Assembly: GCF_013267355.1 (NCBI RefSeq)
Contig: NZ_CP053985.1
Location: forward strand, 3,534,001 to 3,598,000
Reading direction: 5' to 3'
Source: Achromobacter pestifer
GTDB lineage: Bacteria > Pseudomonadota > Gammaproteobacteria > Burkholderiales > Burkholderiaceae_B
DNA: 64,000 nucleotides
Shown in pieces: positions 24,149 through 33,109 of the stretch; the first letter of the stretch is position 1; every line of letters begins with the position of its first letter. A model generated the notes under the pieces. The model worked only from the letters and a program-made list of their open reading frames with translations. It did no database searches and was not told where the DNA came from. Both the position numbers and the translations under genes were made by a program.

Positions 24149-24937
24149 CTAAACCAAGGACGGTGTGCCGGCCGCCGGCAGCAAAAATCCATGCAGCGCC
24201 GATGCCACGACGGCGGGCTCTTCCACCGGCAGCATGTGCCGCTGGCCCGGCACCACTTGCGCGCGGCCATGCGGCAGCGCCTCGGCCAGTTCCAGTGTCA
24301 TGCGCGGGGTCGAGCCGACGTCCAGTTCGCCCGTCAACACCAGGGCAGGGCAGTCGATCTCAGGCGCGGCCTGCGCCAAGATCGGGTCGCCCAGCGCAAA
24401 CACGCGGTATGCGGCCAGGAAGTTGGCGCGATCGTTGTGCAGCAGGCGCTGGCCGATGCTGGCGACGCGTTCCGGACGGCGGGCCTGGAACGCGGGTGTG
24501 AACCAGCGTTGCAGCGAGACCTGGGCGGCGGCTGCGGGATCCTGCGTCGCCGCCGCGTCCAGCCGAGCCAGCACGGCGCGCGCCTCGTCGGGGCTGCGCC
24601 GGAACACCGTGCTCAGCAAGGCCAGCCGGGTGACGCGCTGCGGACGGGCGGCGGCATAGGCGCCCGCGACCAGACCGCCCATGGAATAGCCCAGCAGGTT
24701 GGCGCTCTGCCAGCCGGCGCGGTCCAGTTCCGCGTCCAGCTGCGCGACGAAGTCCTGCACGGTCACATCGCCGTCGATGGCGGGGGCCAGGCCGTGGCCC
24801 AGCATGTCATAGCGCAGCACCTCGAAATCCGGCTCCAGCAGCGGCGTCAGGTCGTCCCACAAAGTGTGGTCCAGGCCGACGCCGTGCAGCAGCACCAGGG
24901 GCTCACCGCGCCCTGAACGCCGAAAATGTGCGCTCAT
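24149..24937 (-). CDS. Alpha/beta hydrolase (PcaD-like)
   Basis: A 262-residue alpha/beta-hydrolase fold enzyme. The oxyanion motif HGVGLDHTLWD is near residue 18, the nucleophile elbow GYSMGG (Ser) near residue 95, an acidic residue follows in TGELDVGS and the catalytic His is in GQRHMLP. Size and motifs match 3-oxoadipate enol-lactonase-like hydrolases, but the substrate cannot be fixed. It overlaps the upstream AA_synth gene by 4 bases and is followed by the Bug receptor gene, so all three probably serve one uptake and hydrolysis route. Confidence 0.88.
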   Translation of the reverse strand: MSAHFRRSGRGEPLVLLHGVGLDHTLWDDLTPLLEPDFEVLRYDMLGHGLAPAIDGDVTVQDFVAQLDAELDRAGWQSANLLGYSMGGLVAGAYAAARPQRVTRLALLSTVFRRSPDEARAVLARLDAAATQDPAAAAQVSLQRWFTPAFQARRPERVASIGQRLLHNDRANFLAAYRVFALGDPILAQAAPEIDCPALVLTGELDVGSTPRMTLELAEALPHGRAQVVPGQRHMLPVEEPAVVASALHGFLLPAAGTPSLV

Positions 24938-25527
24938 TTGGTCTGCGCCTCGCGCTCGAGTTCCTGCAGATCGGAGTAGCGGTTGCCGATCCGGTGGTGC
25001 GGACGCCCGGAGGTGGCAGCGCCCAGGGCGATCACGATTTCGTCCGGCGCCGGCGCATCGTTGATGGTGGTCTGCACGGTCAGGTAGTGCGAGCGCAGGC
25101 CCTCGTCCAGCTTGTGCATCAGCGGCACGGTGATCACGCAGCCGGGGCCGCCGCGCATGTTGGTGAAGCTCAGGTAGCTGGTGCCGCCGACCGCGCCGCG
25201 ATAGGCGTTGCCGAAGCGCAGCGTGTGGATCAGCGCGGATGCGTGCTCCACTTCGCCGGCCGTGCCCACCACCGCGGCCTTGCCATAGGCTTCAACCTGA
25301 TCGGCGGAGCCGGCCTGGCGCAGGATTTCCGCGACCAGCAGCTCGCCCAGGGGCGGCGCGGCTTCCAGGATCTTGGGCCGCAGGTCTTCCTGGAACGGCA
25401 GGCCCGCCCAGGGGTTGCGGATCACGGCCGCGGCGATGACCATCACCAGCGGGCGCTCGGCCTCGCGGCCGCCTTCGATCAGGGTTTTTTCCACATAGCT
25501 GACTACCTTGCGCACTTGCAAAGACAT
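24934..25527 (-). CDS. Amino acid synthesis family protein (AA_synth, DUF1185)
   Basis: A 197-residue protein beginning MSLQVRKVVSYVEKTLIEGG, which I recognise as the AA_synth family (PF06684 type) with the motifs RNPWAGLPF, EAYGKAAVVG and GGPGCVITVPLMHK. The biochemical role is not settled; members often lie beside amidohydrolase or hydrolase genes in catabolic clusters. It is the first gene of the operon with the hydrolase (4-base overlap) and Bug genes, and is divergent from a LysR gene across a palindromic gap. Confidence 0.8.
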   Translation of the reverse strand: MSLQVRKVVSYVEKTLIEGGREAERPLVMVIAAAVIRNPWAGLPFQEDLRPKILEAAPPLGELLVAEILRQAGSADQVEAYGKAAVVGTAGEVEHASALIHTLRFGNAYRGAVGGTSYLSFTNMRGGPGCVITVPLMHKLDEGLRSHYLTVQTTINDAPAPDEIVIALGAATSGRPHHRIGNRYSDLQELEREAQTK

Positions 25528-25599
25528 ACCGCTGCTCCAGAACCTGTTGGATGAATGACGCAGCCATTGTTGGGTTTGGGACTGAGTTTTGACAATCCA

Positions 25600-25617
25600 A
25601 ATTAACTCAAGTTAATT
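25600..25617. promoter_or_regulatory. Perfect palindrome between AA_synth operon and divergent LysR gene
   Basis: AATTAACTCAAGTTAATT has 8-bp perfect arms around a CA centre. It lies 35 bases upstream of the LysR ATG and 73 bases upstream of the AA_synth ATG. AT-rich palindromes in a divergent LysR/target gap are the standard LysR recognition site, so this is a probable operator for the adjacent regulator. Confidence 0.65.
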
Positions 25618-25651
25618 TCGGAAAATCCGAATTTTCTACAGCCTTGAACTC

Positions 25652-26560
25652 ATGTCCACGCCCTTGAAAATCCAGCACCTGCGCCAGTTCCTGCTGGCGG
25701 CCGACCATGGCAGCTTCCGCCTGGCGGCCGAAGGCACGTTCCGCTCGCAGGCGGCGGTGTCGGCGGCCATGCAGGATCTGGAGCAGCAGCTGGGCGCGCC
25801 GTTGTTCGAGCCCGGCAAGCGCGCGCAGCTCACGCCCCTGGGCATCGCGGTGGCCCCGCTGTTCCGCGAACTGCTGTCCACCCACGACCGGGTGCTGGAT
25901 GCGGCGCGCCAGTTCGGGCTGGGTAGCCAGGGACCGGTGTCGCTGGCGGTGATGCCGTCGCTGGCCGACGAGTGGCTGCCGCGCCTGCTGGAGCGCTACG
26001 CGCGCAGCCACCCCGCGATCCGCATCCGCGCCATCGACGAGTCTTCGCAGGACGTGCACCGGCTGGTGCTGAGCGGCGAGGTGCAGGTAGGGGTGGCGGG
26101 GCAGGTGCCGCGCACCGCGGAAGTGGCGTTCGCGCCGGTGGCGCGCGACGCGTTCGGCCTGGTGTGCCGCAAGAGCCATCCGCTGGCGCGACGCCGCGGA
26201 CCGGTGCCCTGGTCCGCGCTGGCCGACGAGCGCCTGATAGGCAATGCCACCTTCGACACGCTGAAGAACCGGCAATTGGGCGGAGCCATCGAAGACCCGT
26301 TCATGGTGGTGTCGAACCGCGCGTCGCTCTTGGCCAGCGTGGTCAGCGGCCTGGGCGTGACCGTGCTGCCGGTGCTGGCGCGGCCGGCGGCCGCGACCGG
26401 ACTGGCCTTCGTGCCGCTGGCCGAGCCCACGGTCGAGCGCATCGTCGGCGTGCTGACCCGCAAGGAAGAAACGCTGCTGCCGTCGGTGGCGGCCATGCAT
26501 GCGCTGGCCCTGCGTTCATTGGCCCAGTTCACGCGCCGCAAGGGCGCGATCCTGGTGTAG
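25652..26560 (+). CDS. LysR-family regulator divergent to the AA_synth operon
   Basis: A 302-residue LTTR: helix-turn-helix in LRQFLLAADHGSFRLAAEGT, then AAVSAAMQDLEQQLG, and an effector-binding domain. The divergent arrangement with the AA_synth/hydrolase/Bug operon and the intervening palindrome make that operon its likely target. ATG 25652 gives the normal N terminus. It is convergent with the next LysR gene, leaving only a 20-base gap between their stops. Confidence 0.9.
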   Translation: MSTPLKIQHLRQFLLAADHGSFRLAAEGTFRSQAAVSAAMQDLEQQLGAPLFEPGKRAQLTPLGIAVAPLFRELLSTHDRVLDAARQFGLGSQGPVSLAVMPSLADEWLPRLLERYARSHPAIRIRAIDESSQDVHRLVLSGEVQVGVAGQVPRTAEVAFAPVARDAFGLVCRKSHPLARRRGPVPWSALADERLIGNATFDTLKNRQLGGAIEDPFMVVSNRASLLASVVSGLGVTVLPVLARPAAATGLAFVPLAEPTVERIVGVLTRKEETLLPSVAAMHALALRSLAQFTRRKGAILV

Positions 26561-26580
26561 CCGCCAGGCGTGCAACGGCG

Positions 26581-27486
26581 CTAGACGCCGCAGGCGTAGA
26601 TCATGAACTGGCGGAAGGCTTCGGCGGGCTTGGCCAGCCGCGCTTGCGGATGCCACAGCAGGCCCGCCTCCATGGGCGGGACCGCATCGGTGATGGGCAC
26701 GGCCTCGATCTTGCGGCCTTCCAGCGACCAGGGACGGTAAACCATGTCCGACAACATGGTGACGCCAAAGCCGTGCGCCACCAGCCCGCGCAGCGCCTCC
26801 ATCGAACGCGTGCGGAACGCGATGTCGGGCTGCAAGCCGTGGGCGCGCCAATAGGCCAGGGCGGAACGTTCGCCCTCGTCCATTTCCAACAGGATATAGG
26901 GATAGCCGGCGATGTCGGCCAGCGACGGGGCCGCGGCCTGCGTCAGCGGATGGCCGGACGCGGTCCATAGCTGCCGCCGCGACCGCACCAGCACTTGGTG
27001 TCCGAAGCGTTCGCGCTTGTCGACGTTGGACAGCAGCGCCACGCCCAGCTCGACCTCGCCGCTGGACACGGCCGCTTCAATCTCGGGCCGGTCCATGTCG
27101 ACCAGATCGAGCTCCACGTCGGGATAGCGTCGGCGGAAGCGCGCCAGCAGGTCCGGCAGGAAGTAGCCCAGTACCGTGTAAGACGCCGCGATCCGCACGG
27201 CGCCGCGCAGCGCGTAGCGCTGGAAGCCGGGTTCGCGCAAGGCGTCGTCCAGGGCGTCGAGCACGTCGCGCGCGCGCTGATGGAAGTTGTGCCCTTCGGG
27301 CGTCAGCGTGACGCCATGCGGGTGGCGGTCGAACAGGCGCACACCCAATTGCGCCTCCAGGGCAAGGACCGCGTTGGTGACCGCGGATTGCGAGACATGC
27401 TCGTCGGTGGCCGCCATGGAAAACCGGCCCGTCCGGGCGGCCGCCGCGAAGTACCGCAGCTGGCGCAGGGTGACGTCATTAGCCAT
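26581..27486 (-). CDS. LysR-family regulator divergent to the ferredoxin oxidoreductase gene
   Basis: A 301-residue LTTR with helix-turn-helix LRYFAAAARTGRFSMAATDE then SQSAVTNAVLALEAQLG, and an effector domain. ATG 27486 (MANDVTLRQLRYF) was chosen over an upstream in-frame ATG at 27534, because the extra 16 residues would be encoded by the AT-rich inverted repeat that looks like its operator. It is divergent from the indolepyruvate ferredoxin oxidoreductase gene, its probable target. Confidence 0.9.
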   Translation of the reverse strand: MANDVTLRQLRYFAAAARTGRFSMAATDEHVSQSAVTNAVLALEAQLGVRLFDRHPHGVTLTPEGHNFHQRARDVLDALDDALREPGFQRYALRGAVRIAASYTVLGYFLPDLLARFRRRYPDVELDLVDMDRPEIEAAVSSGEVELGVALLSNVDKRERFGHQVLVRSRRQLWTASGHPLTQAAAPSLADIAGYPYILLEMDEGERSALAYWRAHGLQPDIAFRTRSMEALRGLVAHGFGVTMLSDMVYRPWSLEGRKIEAVPITDAVPPMEAGLLWHPQARLAKPAEAFRQFMIYACGV

Positions 27487-27490
27487 GTGT

Positions 27491-27531
27491 TTATCGAATA
27501 TCTGATACCTGAATATATGAATATACGATAA
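27491..27531. promoter_or_regulatory. AT-rich inverted repeat, probable LysR operator
   Basis: TTATCGAATAT (27491-27501) and ATATACGATAA (27521-27531) form an inverted repeat with one mismatch and a 19-base spacer. The site lies in the 103-base gap between the LysR gene and the ferredoxin oxidoreductase gene, in a strikingly AT-rich patch. Position and form fit a LysR operator covering both promoters. Confidence 0.6.
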
Positions 27532-27589
27532 CAACCGCGCTTCCTACACTGCGGCAAAACACCAAAAACCCGGAACGCAGGAGACAAGC

Positions 27590-30500
27590 GTGAACGCCCC
27601 ATACCCCGCAGGCGCGGCCGATACCCATGGCCTGACGCTGGACGACAAGTACACCCGCACCCACGGGCGCATCTACCTGAGCGGCACCCAGGCCCTGGTG
27701 CGGCTGCCCCTGCTGCAGAAGCAGCGCGACCTGCAGGCCGGCCTGAACACGGGCGGCTACATCTCGGGTTATCGCGGCTCGCCGCTGGGCGGGCTGGACC
27801 AGGCGCTGTGGAAGGCCAAGCGCCACCTGCAGGCGAACGACGTGGTGTTCCAGCCGGGCGTGAACGAGGACCTGGCCGCCACGGCCGTCTGGGGCTCGCA
27901 GCAGCTGAACCTGTTCCCGGGCGCGGCGCGCGACGGCGTGTTCGGCATGTGGTACGGCAAGGGGCCGGGGGTGGACCGGTCGGTGGACGTGCTCAAGCAC
28001 GCCAATTCCGCCGGCAGCTCGAAGCATGGCGGCGTGCTGATGCTGGCGGGCGACGACCATGCCGCCAAGTCCTCGTCGGTGGCGCATCAGTCCGAACACG
28101 TGCTGATCGCCAGCGGCATACCGGTGCTGTACCCGTCCAATGTGCAGGAGTATCTGGACTACGGCCTGCATGGCTGGGCCATGAGCCGCTACACCGGCCT
28201 GTGGGTGGCGATGAAGTGCGTGACCGACGTGGTCGAGTCCAGCGCGTCGGTGGAGGTGGATCCGGACCGGGTGCAAATCGTGCTGCCCCAGGACTCCCTG
28301 CCCGAAGGCGGCCTGAACATCCGCTGGCCCGACACGCCCCTGTCGCAGGAGGCGCGGCTGCTGGACCACAAGTGGTATGCGGCGCTGGCCTATGTGCGCG
28401 CCAACAAGCTGAACCGCGTGGTGCTGGATTCGCCGCAGGCGCACTTCGGCATCATGACCGCCGGCAAGGCGTATCTGGACGTGCGCCAGGCGCTCAACGA
28501 CCTGGGCCTGGACGAGGCCGCCTGTAGCGAGGCCGGCATACGCGTGCTGAAGGTGGGCTGCATCTGGCCGCTGGACGCGCAGGACGCGCGCGAGTTCGCC
28601 ACTGGCCTGAAAGAGATCCTGGTGGTGGAGGAAAAGCGCCAGATCCTGGAATACGCGCTGAAGGAAGAACTCTACAACTGGCGCGACGACGTGCGGCCTC
28701 GCGTCTATGGCAAGTTCGACGCGCGCGACAACGGCGGCGGCGAATGGTCCACGCCGCGCGGCGGCTGGCTGCTGCCGGCGCGCCACGAGCTGTCGCCGGC
28801 GCTGATCGCCCGCGCCATCGCCGCACGTCTGGAGAAGGCCGACCTGTCGGACGCGCTGTGGGCGCGCATCGCGGCACGGCTCGCGGTCATCGACGCCAAG
28901 GAGCGCGAGGCCGCCCGGCCCACGTTGGTGGAAGAGCGCAAGCCCTGGTTCTGTTCGGGCTGTCCGCACAACACCTCCACCCGCGTGCCCGAAGGCTCGC
29001 GCGCGGTCGCCGGCATTGGCTGTCACTACATGGCGATGTGGATGGACCGCAAGACCGATACCTTCAGCCAGATGGGCGGCGAGGGCGTTGCCTGGCTGGG
29101 CCAGAAGGATTTCACGTCCGAGCGCCACATCTTTGCCAATTTGGGCGACGGCACCTATTTCCATTCGGGGTTGCTGGCGATACGCGCCGCGGTGGCGGCC
29201 CGCGCCAGCATTACCTACAAGATTCTCTACAACGACGCGGTCGCGATGACGGGCGGGCAGCCGGTGGACGGCGTGCTGACCGTGCCGCAGATCGCCGCGC
29301 AGATGCAGGCGGAAGGCGTGGTCAAGACCGTGGTCGTGACCGACGAGCCGGAAAAGTACGCCGGCGCCGCCGCGCTGCCGCAGGGCGTGGAGGTGCACCA
29401 TCGAAAATCGCTGGACGAGGTGCAGCGCGCGCTGCGCGACATCGCGGGCACGACGGTGCTGATCTACGACCAGACCTGCGCCACCGAGAAGCGCCGCCGC
29501 CGCAAGCGCGGCGAGTATCCCGATCCGCCGCGCCGCGCCTTTATCAACGAGGCGGTCTGCGAAGGCTGTGGCGACTGTTCGGTGCAATCCAATTGCCTCT
29601 CCGTCGAGCCGCTGGACACGCCGCTGGGCACCAAGCGCCGCATCAACCAGTCATCCTGCAACAAGGACTTCTCCTGCGTGGAGGGATTCTGCCCCAGTTT
29701 CGTCACGGCGGAAGGCGCGACGCTGCGCAAGCCGGGCGCGGGCAGGAACCTGCCGGCGCTGTCTGAGCCGCCGCGCCCCGCCTTGGCGGAAATCCGCCAG
29801 CGAGCGGCCTATCGCGTGGTGATCGCGGGCGTGGGCGGCACCGGCGTCGTGACCATAGGCGCGCTGCTGGGCGCCGCCGCGCATCTTGAAGGCAAGGGCG
29901 TGACCGTGCTGGACATGGCCGGGCTGGCGCAGAAGGGCGGCGCCGTGCTCAGCCACGTGCAGCTCGCCAATCGTCCCTCGGACCTGCATGCCACGCGCGT
30001 GGCGCTGGGCGAGGCCGATCTGGTCATCGGCTGCGACGCATTGGTGTCGGCGTCGCCCGAGGTGCTGTCGCGCCTGCGGCCGGACCATGGCCGCGCCGTG
30101 GTGAACAGCAGCGCCGCGCCGACGGCGGCCTTCCTGTCGCAGCCCAGTTGGCGTTTCCCCGGTGCGCAGGCCGAAGCCGCATTGGCGCGCAGCACGGGCG
30201 GCAACTGCGATTTCATCGAGGCCGGCCCGCTGGCCGAGGCCCTGCTCGGCGACACCATCTACGCCAATCCGCTGCTGCTGGGCTATGCCTGGCAGCAGGG
30301 CGGGCTGCCGCTGGCGCTGGACAGCCTGCGGCGCGCGATCGAACTGAACGGCGTCTCGGTCGAGAAGAACCTGGCCGCCTTTGAGCTGGGCCGGCAGGCC
30401 GCGCACCACGGCGCCGCCGCGCTCAAGCCGGCGCCGCGGGCGCAGGTGATGGCCTTGCCGGAGTCCCTGGACGGCCAGGTCCAGCGGCTGGCGCAACACG

Positions 30501-31132
30501 TAGGCGCGTATCAGGATGAGGCCTACGCCGCGCGCTTCCTGGAAGCGGTAGCGGCGGTGCGGGCGCGCGAGGCCGCGTTGGCGGATCCGCAGCGTTTCGA
30601 GGTCACGCAGGCGGTCGCGCGCAACCTCGCCAAACTCATGACCTACAAGGACGAGTACGAGGTGGCGCGCCTGTACGTGGATCCGGCCTTCAAGGCCCGG
30701 CTGCGCGAGCAGTTCGAAGGCGAACCCGGCCGCGACTATCCGCTGCGTTATCACCTGGCGCCGCCCGCGCTTGCGCGCCGCGACGCACGGGGACGGTTGC
30801 AGAAGCGCGCCTACGGTTCGTGGATGGGGCTGGCGTTTCGCGCGCTGGCGCCCATGAAGCGGCTGCGCGGCACCTGGCTGGATGTGTTCGGCAGGACCGC
30901 CGAACGCCGCATGGAGCGCCAATTGGCGGCCGACTACCTGGCGCTGGCCGAGGAATTCTCCCGCACGCTGGACGCGGCCAATCGCGCCACGGCGCTGGAA
31001 CTGGCCGTGTTGCCGGACACGATCCGCGGCTACGGCCATGTCAAGGAGCAAAACGTCGAACGGGCGCGTGCGCAGCAAGCCGAGCTGTGGCAGCGTTACC
31101 GGGGGCGGGCGCGGGAGACGCTGGCGGCCTGA
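27590..31132 (+). CDS. Indolepyruvate ferredoxin oxidoreductase family protein (fused subunits)
   Basis: A 1180-residue fusion of the alpha (iorA-like) and beta (iorB-like) parts found in aerobic proteobacteria. The thiamine diphosphate part is marked by GIGCHYMAMWMD and NLGDGTYFHSG; a Cys-rich iron-sulfur segment CEGCGDCSVQSNC follows near residue 660; the gamma-like domain starts at VVIAGVGGTGVVTIG near residue 743. Such enzymes oxidatively decarboxylate arylpyruvates or other 2-oxoacids to acyl-CoA. The start is GTG (27590) with AGGAG 6 bases upstream. The divergent LysR is its likely regulator. No separate ferredoxin gene is nearby. The substrate is inferred from the family name only. Confidence 0.9.
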   Translation: MNAPYPAGAADTHGLTLDDKYTRTHGRIYLSGTQALVRLPLLQKQRDLQAGLNTGGYISGYRGSPLGGLDQALWKAKRHLQANDVVFQPGVNEDLAATAVWGSQQLNLFPGAARDGVFGMWYGKGPGVDRSVDVLKHANSAGSSKHGGVLMLAGDDHAAKSSSVAHQSEHVLIASGIPVLYPSNVQEYLDYGLHGWAMSRYTGLWVAMKCVTDVVESSASVEVDPDRVQIVLPQDSLPEGGLNIRWPDTPLSQEARLLDHKWYAALAYVRANKLNRVVLDSPQAHFGIMTAGKAYLDVRQALNDLGLDEAACSEAGIRVLKVGCIWPLDAQDAREFATGLKEILVVEEKRQILEYALKEELYNWRDDVRPRVYGKFDARDNGGGEWSTPRGGWLLPARHELSPALIARAIAARLEKADLSDALWARIAARLAVIDAKEREAARPTLVEERKPWFCSGCPHNTSTRVPEGSRAVAGIGCHYMAMWMDRKTDTFSQMGGEGVAWLGQKDFTSERHIFANLGDGTYFHSGLLAIRAAVAARASITYKILYNDAVAMTGGQPVDGVLTVPQIAAQMQAEGVVKTVVVTDEPEKYAGAAALPQGVEVHHRKSLDEVQRALRDIAGTTVLIYDQTCATEKRRRRKRGEYPDPPRRAFINEAVCEGCGDCSVQSNCLSVEPLDTPLGTKRRINQSSCNKDFSCVEGFCPSFVTAEGATLRKPGAGRNLPALSEPPRPALAEIRQRAAYRVVIAGVGGTGVVTIGALLGAAAHLEGKGVTVLDMAGLAQKGGAVLSHVQLANRPSDLHATRVALGEADLVIGCDALVSASPEVLSRLRPDHGRAVVNSSAAPTAAFLSQPSWRFPGAQAEAALARSTGGNCDFIEAGPLAEALLGDTIYANPLLLGYAWQQGGLPLALDSLRRAIELNGVSVEKNLAAFELGRQAAHHGAAALKPAPRAQVMALPESLDGQVQRLAQHVGAYQDEAYAARFLEAVAAVRAREAALADPQRFEVTQAVARNLAKLMTYKDEYEVARLYVDPAFKARLREQFEGEPGRDYPLRYHLAPPALARRDARGRLQKRAYGSWMGLAFRALAPMKRLRGTWLDVFGRTAERRMERQLAADYLALAEEFSRTLDAANRATALELAVLPDTIRGYGHVKEQNVERARAQQAELWQRYRGRARETLAA

Positions 31133-31145
31133 GAAACTCGTGGCA

Positions 31146-32912
31146 TCAAGGTGCTGAGTCCAGCAGCACGCAGTTGCGGCCGTTCAGCTTGGCCTTGTAC
31201 AGCAGTTCGTCGGCGCGACGGGAAAGCTGCTCCAGCGCCATAGCGTTGTTGCCCCGGGCATGGGCGACGCCGAAGCTGGCGGTCATGCTGAAGCAGGTTC
31301 CTTCGTCGGCGCTGATCCGCGTCTGCGCGATGTTCAGCCGCATGCGTTCCGCGATGTCCCGGACGCGGTCTGGGTTGCGGCTGCGGCACAGCACGGCGAA
31401 CTCTTCGCCGCCCACGCGTGCGACCACGTCGGATTCGCGGAAGGTCTTGCGGCACAGTTCCGCCACCATCTTGAGCGCTTCGTCGCCGGTGGCGTGGCCG
31501 TACGTGTCATTGATGGATTTGAAGTGGTCGAGGTCGAAGAGGATGAAGCCCAGGCCTTCCTGCGCATCGTTGCGGATGTCGTCCAGCGAGGCTTCCAGGC
31601 GCTTTTCGAAGGCGCGCCGGTTCAGCAGGCCGGTCAGGAAATCCGTTTCGGCCATGATGGCGAGATCCTGGATCAGGCGGTCGCGCTCCAGCTCCAGCTT
31701 GCGCACGGCGGCGGCGTTGTCGTTGAGCACGTTCAAGGCCTTGAACATGCCGTTCACTTCGCCGCGGTACTGGTCCGCGGGGATGGCCGGCACGTCACCG
31801 CCTTTCGCGATCGCGCCGATGATGTTGGTGGCGCGGACGAACGGCCGGATGACACGCTTGCGGAACATGGTCAGGCCGATTATCAGCGCGGCGGTAAGCA
31901 TCGCCGCGGCAGCCAGGGTGGTCAGCAGGACGCGGATCGCAGCCTGGCGGTTTTCTCCGATGCGCCGCTCCACCTCATTGAGCATGAGGTCGCGGAACCG
32001 GACGATGGACTTCATGCGCGGCACATAGTTCGCGCCCAGTTCGTACATCGACACCAGGGAATCCTCGGGCGCCCGCTCGGCAATGGCGCGTACGCTGTCG
32101 AGGTAGTTCATGCCGTCGCCGAAGTACTGCTGCTGCAGTTCGCGGTAGGCGAGCGAGGACGCATGACGGGGCATGCTGGCGATGTTGGCGTCGATCAGCG
32201 CGCGCAGTTCGTCGATGCGGCCGATCACGCGTTCGATTCTCAGCTGATCGCTGGCGGTCAGCGTGCGGCGCTTGCTCAGGGCTGGCGCGAAGGTGGAACC
32301 CACCAGTCCGGCCTGCTCGCGCAGTTCTCCGGCAAGCAACGCCAGCGACAGCAGGTCGAAGTCCTCGCCCTGGTTCCGGGCGACCAGGCCGATGCCGTCG
32401 GACATCGCGGCGCGCAGCTCGGGCACCAGCGCGACCATGTCGCCGACCACCGTCCACAGGTTGTAGCCGGAGACGTTGGCGCGGGGTGCGGCGATGGCTG
32501 CGTCGGCGCTGGCGCGGGCGTTCAACAACGACTCGCGAATGCGCTGGATATTGGTGAATTCACGGGCGCCGTTGGGGTTGAGCGGAGCACGGTAGAGGGC
32601 AAGCAGGTCGGCGATCCGCGCATTGGTGCGCTGGCGCGCTTCAGCCAGCGCGTGCAGGATGTTTTCGGGAACCGGCAGATCGGAGCCCAGCGCCGAGTTC
32701 ATGGGTCCGCGCTCGGCGGATACCGCCTCCATCGTCAGCAGGGTCGTGCGGACCACGATGAAGCCTTTCATGGCGTCGTCGGTGGCGGCCAGCGACTGCC
32801 AGTTCTGCTGTACCACGATCACGGTCAGCATGGAGACCGGCAGCGCTACGCCTGCAGCCAGTGTCAGGAAATACCTTTCAAGGGATTTGAGAGCAAAGAC
32901 ATTGCGGAACAT
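31146..32912 (-). CDS. Membrane-bound diguanylate cyclase (GGDEF)
   Basis: A 588-residue protein: one membrane helix near residues 15-35, a long helical periplasmic sensor region, a second helix near 325-345, a HAMP-like linker, then a GGDEF domain. The active site reads GGEEF (ARVGGEEFAVL, near residue 500), which is a functional form, preceded by the metal-binding FDLDHFKSIND. It should make cyclic di-GMP from GTP in response to an unknown periplasmic signal. No EAL domain is attached. ATG 32912 (MFRNVFALK) was preferred over an upstream ATG at 32993, because the longer form adds 27 unlikely residues before the first helix. Confidence 0.9.
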   Translation of the reverse strand: MFRNVFALKSLERYFLTLAAGVALPVSMLTVIVVQQNWQSLAATDDAMKGFIVVRTTLLTMEAVSAERGPMNSALGSDLPVPENILHALAEARQRTNARIADLLALYRAPLNPNGAREFTNIQRIRESLLNARASADAAIAAPRANVSGYNLWTVVGDMVALVPELRAAMSDGIGLVARNQGEDFDLLSLALLAGELREQAGLVGSTFAPALSKRRTLTASDQLRIERVIGRIDELRALIDANIASMPRHASSLAYRELQQQYFGDGMNYLDSVRAIAERAPEDSLVSMYELGANYVPRMKSIVRFRDLMLNEVERRIGENRQAAIRVLLTTLAAAAMLTAALIIGLTMFRKRVIRPFVRATNIIGAIAKGGDVPAIPADQYRGEVNGMFKALNVLNDNAAAVRKLELERDRLIQDLAIMAETDFLTGLLNRRAFEKRLEASLDDIRNDAQEGLGFILFDLDHFKSINDTYGHATGDEALKMVAELCRKTFRESDVVARVGGEEFAVLCRSRNPDRVRDIAERMRLNIAQTRISADEGTCFSMTASFGVAHARGNNAMALEQLSRRADELLYKAKLNGRNCVLLDSAP

Positions 32913-33109
32913 GCGTAAACATCGGCTCGTAACAATGACTGGTGGCCGGAGGTTACTTGAAATGTACCGTCCACAGCATGGTTTTCCCGCCACACTCCGA
33001 CGGACCGAAGTTTGTATCGCATTAAGTCGTAAAGTCTCATTTCCAAGCGCATTGCATCACTCTATTGCGAGTGCTTTCATGGCCTGTTCCGCGGTGCGCG
33101 GCGGGGCGG

